64,000 bases of DNA, taken from positions 310,001-374,000 of the forward strand of contig CAMLJN010000002.1 of NCBI GenBank assembly GCA_946480445.1, written 5' to 3'. Shown here piece after piece: positions 62,106 to 64,000 of this stretch. The notes beneath the pieces were generated by a model. That model did no database searches, was not told where the DNA came from, and saw only the letters and a program-made list of their open reading frames with translations. This stretch comes from an uncultured Buttiauxella sp. (GTDB lineage: Bacteria; Pseudomonadota; Gammaproteobacteria; Enterobacterales; Enterobacteriaceae). The translations under genes and the position numbers were made by a program. How positions within the stretch are numbered: position 1 is the stretch's first letter; each line of letters opens with the position of its first letter.

Positions 62106-63127
62106 TACTGCCCTCCCTGGGTGCCAGCCGCAGGTGTTGAATTCCCTGTCGCAGGCACATGTGGCATACCGGTCGCCGGTGGCGGCACGGGGGCTGGAGG
62201 TCCGATGGCATCAGCCGAGGACGGTAAAACCTGCGGCATCATCTGCATCAGACGCTCGTTAGCGACGCGATGCACTTCATCCTGCGGCATCGGCGTTTTC
62301 CCTTCCCGGTCTGCGCCCCACAGCAGGAGCAGATAACGCAGACGCTGTAAACCAGCCGTTGGCCGCGCCTGAATAACGGTATAGGCACGCTGGGTATCGA
62401 GTTTCACAGAGGAAACGACGCCCACCGGATAGCCTTCAGGGAAGCGACCGCCCAGACCAGAGGTCACCAGTACGTCACCGACGCGAATATCGGTATTCGC
62501 CGGGAGATGCTCGAGCTGCAGATCGTCAGTGCAGCCGTTACCGGCGGCAATCACACGAATATCATTACGCAGCACCTGAATCGGCAGCGCATGCGTCGCG
62601 TCGCAAATCAGCAGCACGCGGCTGGTGAGTTTTGCCACAGCAACCACCTGACCGACCACACCTTTATCGCTGATCACAGGCTGGCCTTCGTAAACACCGT
62701 TTACGCTGCCTTTATCAATCACCACCTGATCGCTGTAGGGATCGTTAACGGTGGAGATAACCTGAGTCACCATTTTCTGCTCATCCTGGCGCAGCGGAGA
62801 GCCCAACAGTTCGCGCAGACGTGCGTTTTCCTGACGGTACTGACCCATCATAAGCAGTTCGCTGTTCTTCAGGATCAGTTCCTGACGCAACGCACGGTTT
62901 TCAAGTTCCAGCTGATCGCGCGAGGCTAGCGTTTGCGACACGCTATCGAGTAACTCACGGGGACCATTTGAGACAAAATAGAAAGGGCTGACGGCAGTAT
63001 CCATGTACGTTCGAATCTGACTGAACGTACCCAGGCGGCTGTCGGCAATAATGACCCCTATCGCCACCAGCAGCGCCAGGATAAGGCGAAACTGTAGCGA
63101 AGGGCCACGGCTAAAAATGGGCTTCAT
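62105..63127 (-). CDS. mreC: Rod-shape protein MreC
   Basis: MreC is a bitopic periplasmic scaffold of the elongasome that activates PBP2-RodA. The 340-residue product has an N-terminal transmembrane helix (about 12-28), a coiled coil (about 65-112) and a beta-rich domain with [20 protein letters not shown] and [22 protein letters not shown] Pro/Ala-rich tail ends it. The tail is shorter than in E. coli (367 residues in total), a low-complexity region that varies among enterics. Confidence 0.95.
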   Translation of the reverse strand: MKPIFSRGPSLQFRLILALLVAIGVIIADSRLGTFSQIRTYMDTAVSPFYFVSNGPRELLDSVSQTLASRDQLELENRALRQELILKNSELLMMGQYRQENARLRELLGSPLRQDEQKMVTQVISTVNDPYSDQVVIDKGSVNGVYEGQPVISDKGVVGQVVAVAKLTSRVLLICDATHALPIQVLRNDIRVIAAGNGCTDDLQLEHLPANTDIRVGDVLVTSGLGGRFPEGYPVGVVSSVKLDTQRAYTVIQARPTAGLQRLRYLLLLWGADREGKTPMPQDEVHRVANERLMQMMPQVLPSSADAIGPPAPVPPPATGMPHVPATGNSTPAAGTQGGQ

Positions 63128-63194
63128 AGGCTATGCGTATTCCCAGGCCAACAAGAAAGGGGCAGTCCATGACTCCCCCTTAACCCGCGGCTGA

Positions 63195-64000
<806 letters not shown>

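Overview
The window is a stretch of ordinary, gene-dense chromosome from a gamma-proteobacterium of the Enterobacteriaceae. Nearly every product matches its Escherichia coli counterpart in length, motifs and order, but sequence divergence, two extra genes and several missing blocks exclude E. coli itself. An Enterobacter/Cedecea/Kosakonia-type relative is plausible; the sequence alone does not settle the genus. I see no prophage, transposase, integrase, CRISPR array, tRNA or rRNA.

Layout. (1) 1-5011: hexuronate catabolism: uxaA (cut by the window edge) and uxaC, divergent from the transporter exuT, then the repressor exuR, with ExuR-like operators. (2) 5342-12073: the yqjA-mzrA and yqjCDEK envelope/stress genes, yqjF, yqjG, yhaH, and the LysR regulator yhaJ divergent from yhaK, then yhaL. 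(3) 12079-13176: an RecF/SMC-type ATPase gene at a join that E. coli does not have (yhaL next to murA). (4) 13259-26968: ibaG-murA, the Mla lipid-transport operon, yrbG, and the kdsD-kdsC-lptC-lptA-lptB-rpoN-hpf-ptsN-rapZ-npr string, closing with mtgA. (5) 26965-31192: elbB, the small RNA arcZ, arcB, yhcC. (6) 31872-37757: glutamate synthase gltBD. (7) 37913-41566: rplM-rpsI, sspA-sspB and zapE. (8) 41745-47838: zapG, degQ, degS, mdh, argR and two tandem yhcN-type genes. (9) 47889-54154: yhcO, an aldehyde dehydrogenase absent from this place in E. coli, and the aromatic-acid efflux genes aaeXAB with aaeR. (10) 54169-64000: tldD, yhdP, rng, maf, mreD, mreC and the 3' part of mreB.

How it works together. 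Much of the window concerns the cell envelope: murA, mtgA, MreBCD (wall synthesis and shape), MlaBCDEF and YhdP (phospholipid traffic), KdsCD and LptABC (LPS), DegQ/DegS and MzrA (envelope stress). A second theme is nitrogen and carbon control: RpoN, PtsN/Npr, RapZ, GltBD, ArcB/ArcZ, Mdh, ArgR.

No undescribed multi-gene system is evident. The points most worth a second look are the ATPase at the yhaL|murA join, a short open frame that ends one base before gltB, arcZ lying antisense to the arcB end, a motif shared by the yqjF and yhaJ/yhaK promoters, a strong CRP/FNR-like palindrome at aaeR, duplicated hairpins downstream of aaeB, and the tandem yhcN pair. Comparisons with E. coli are from memory.
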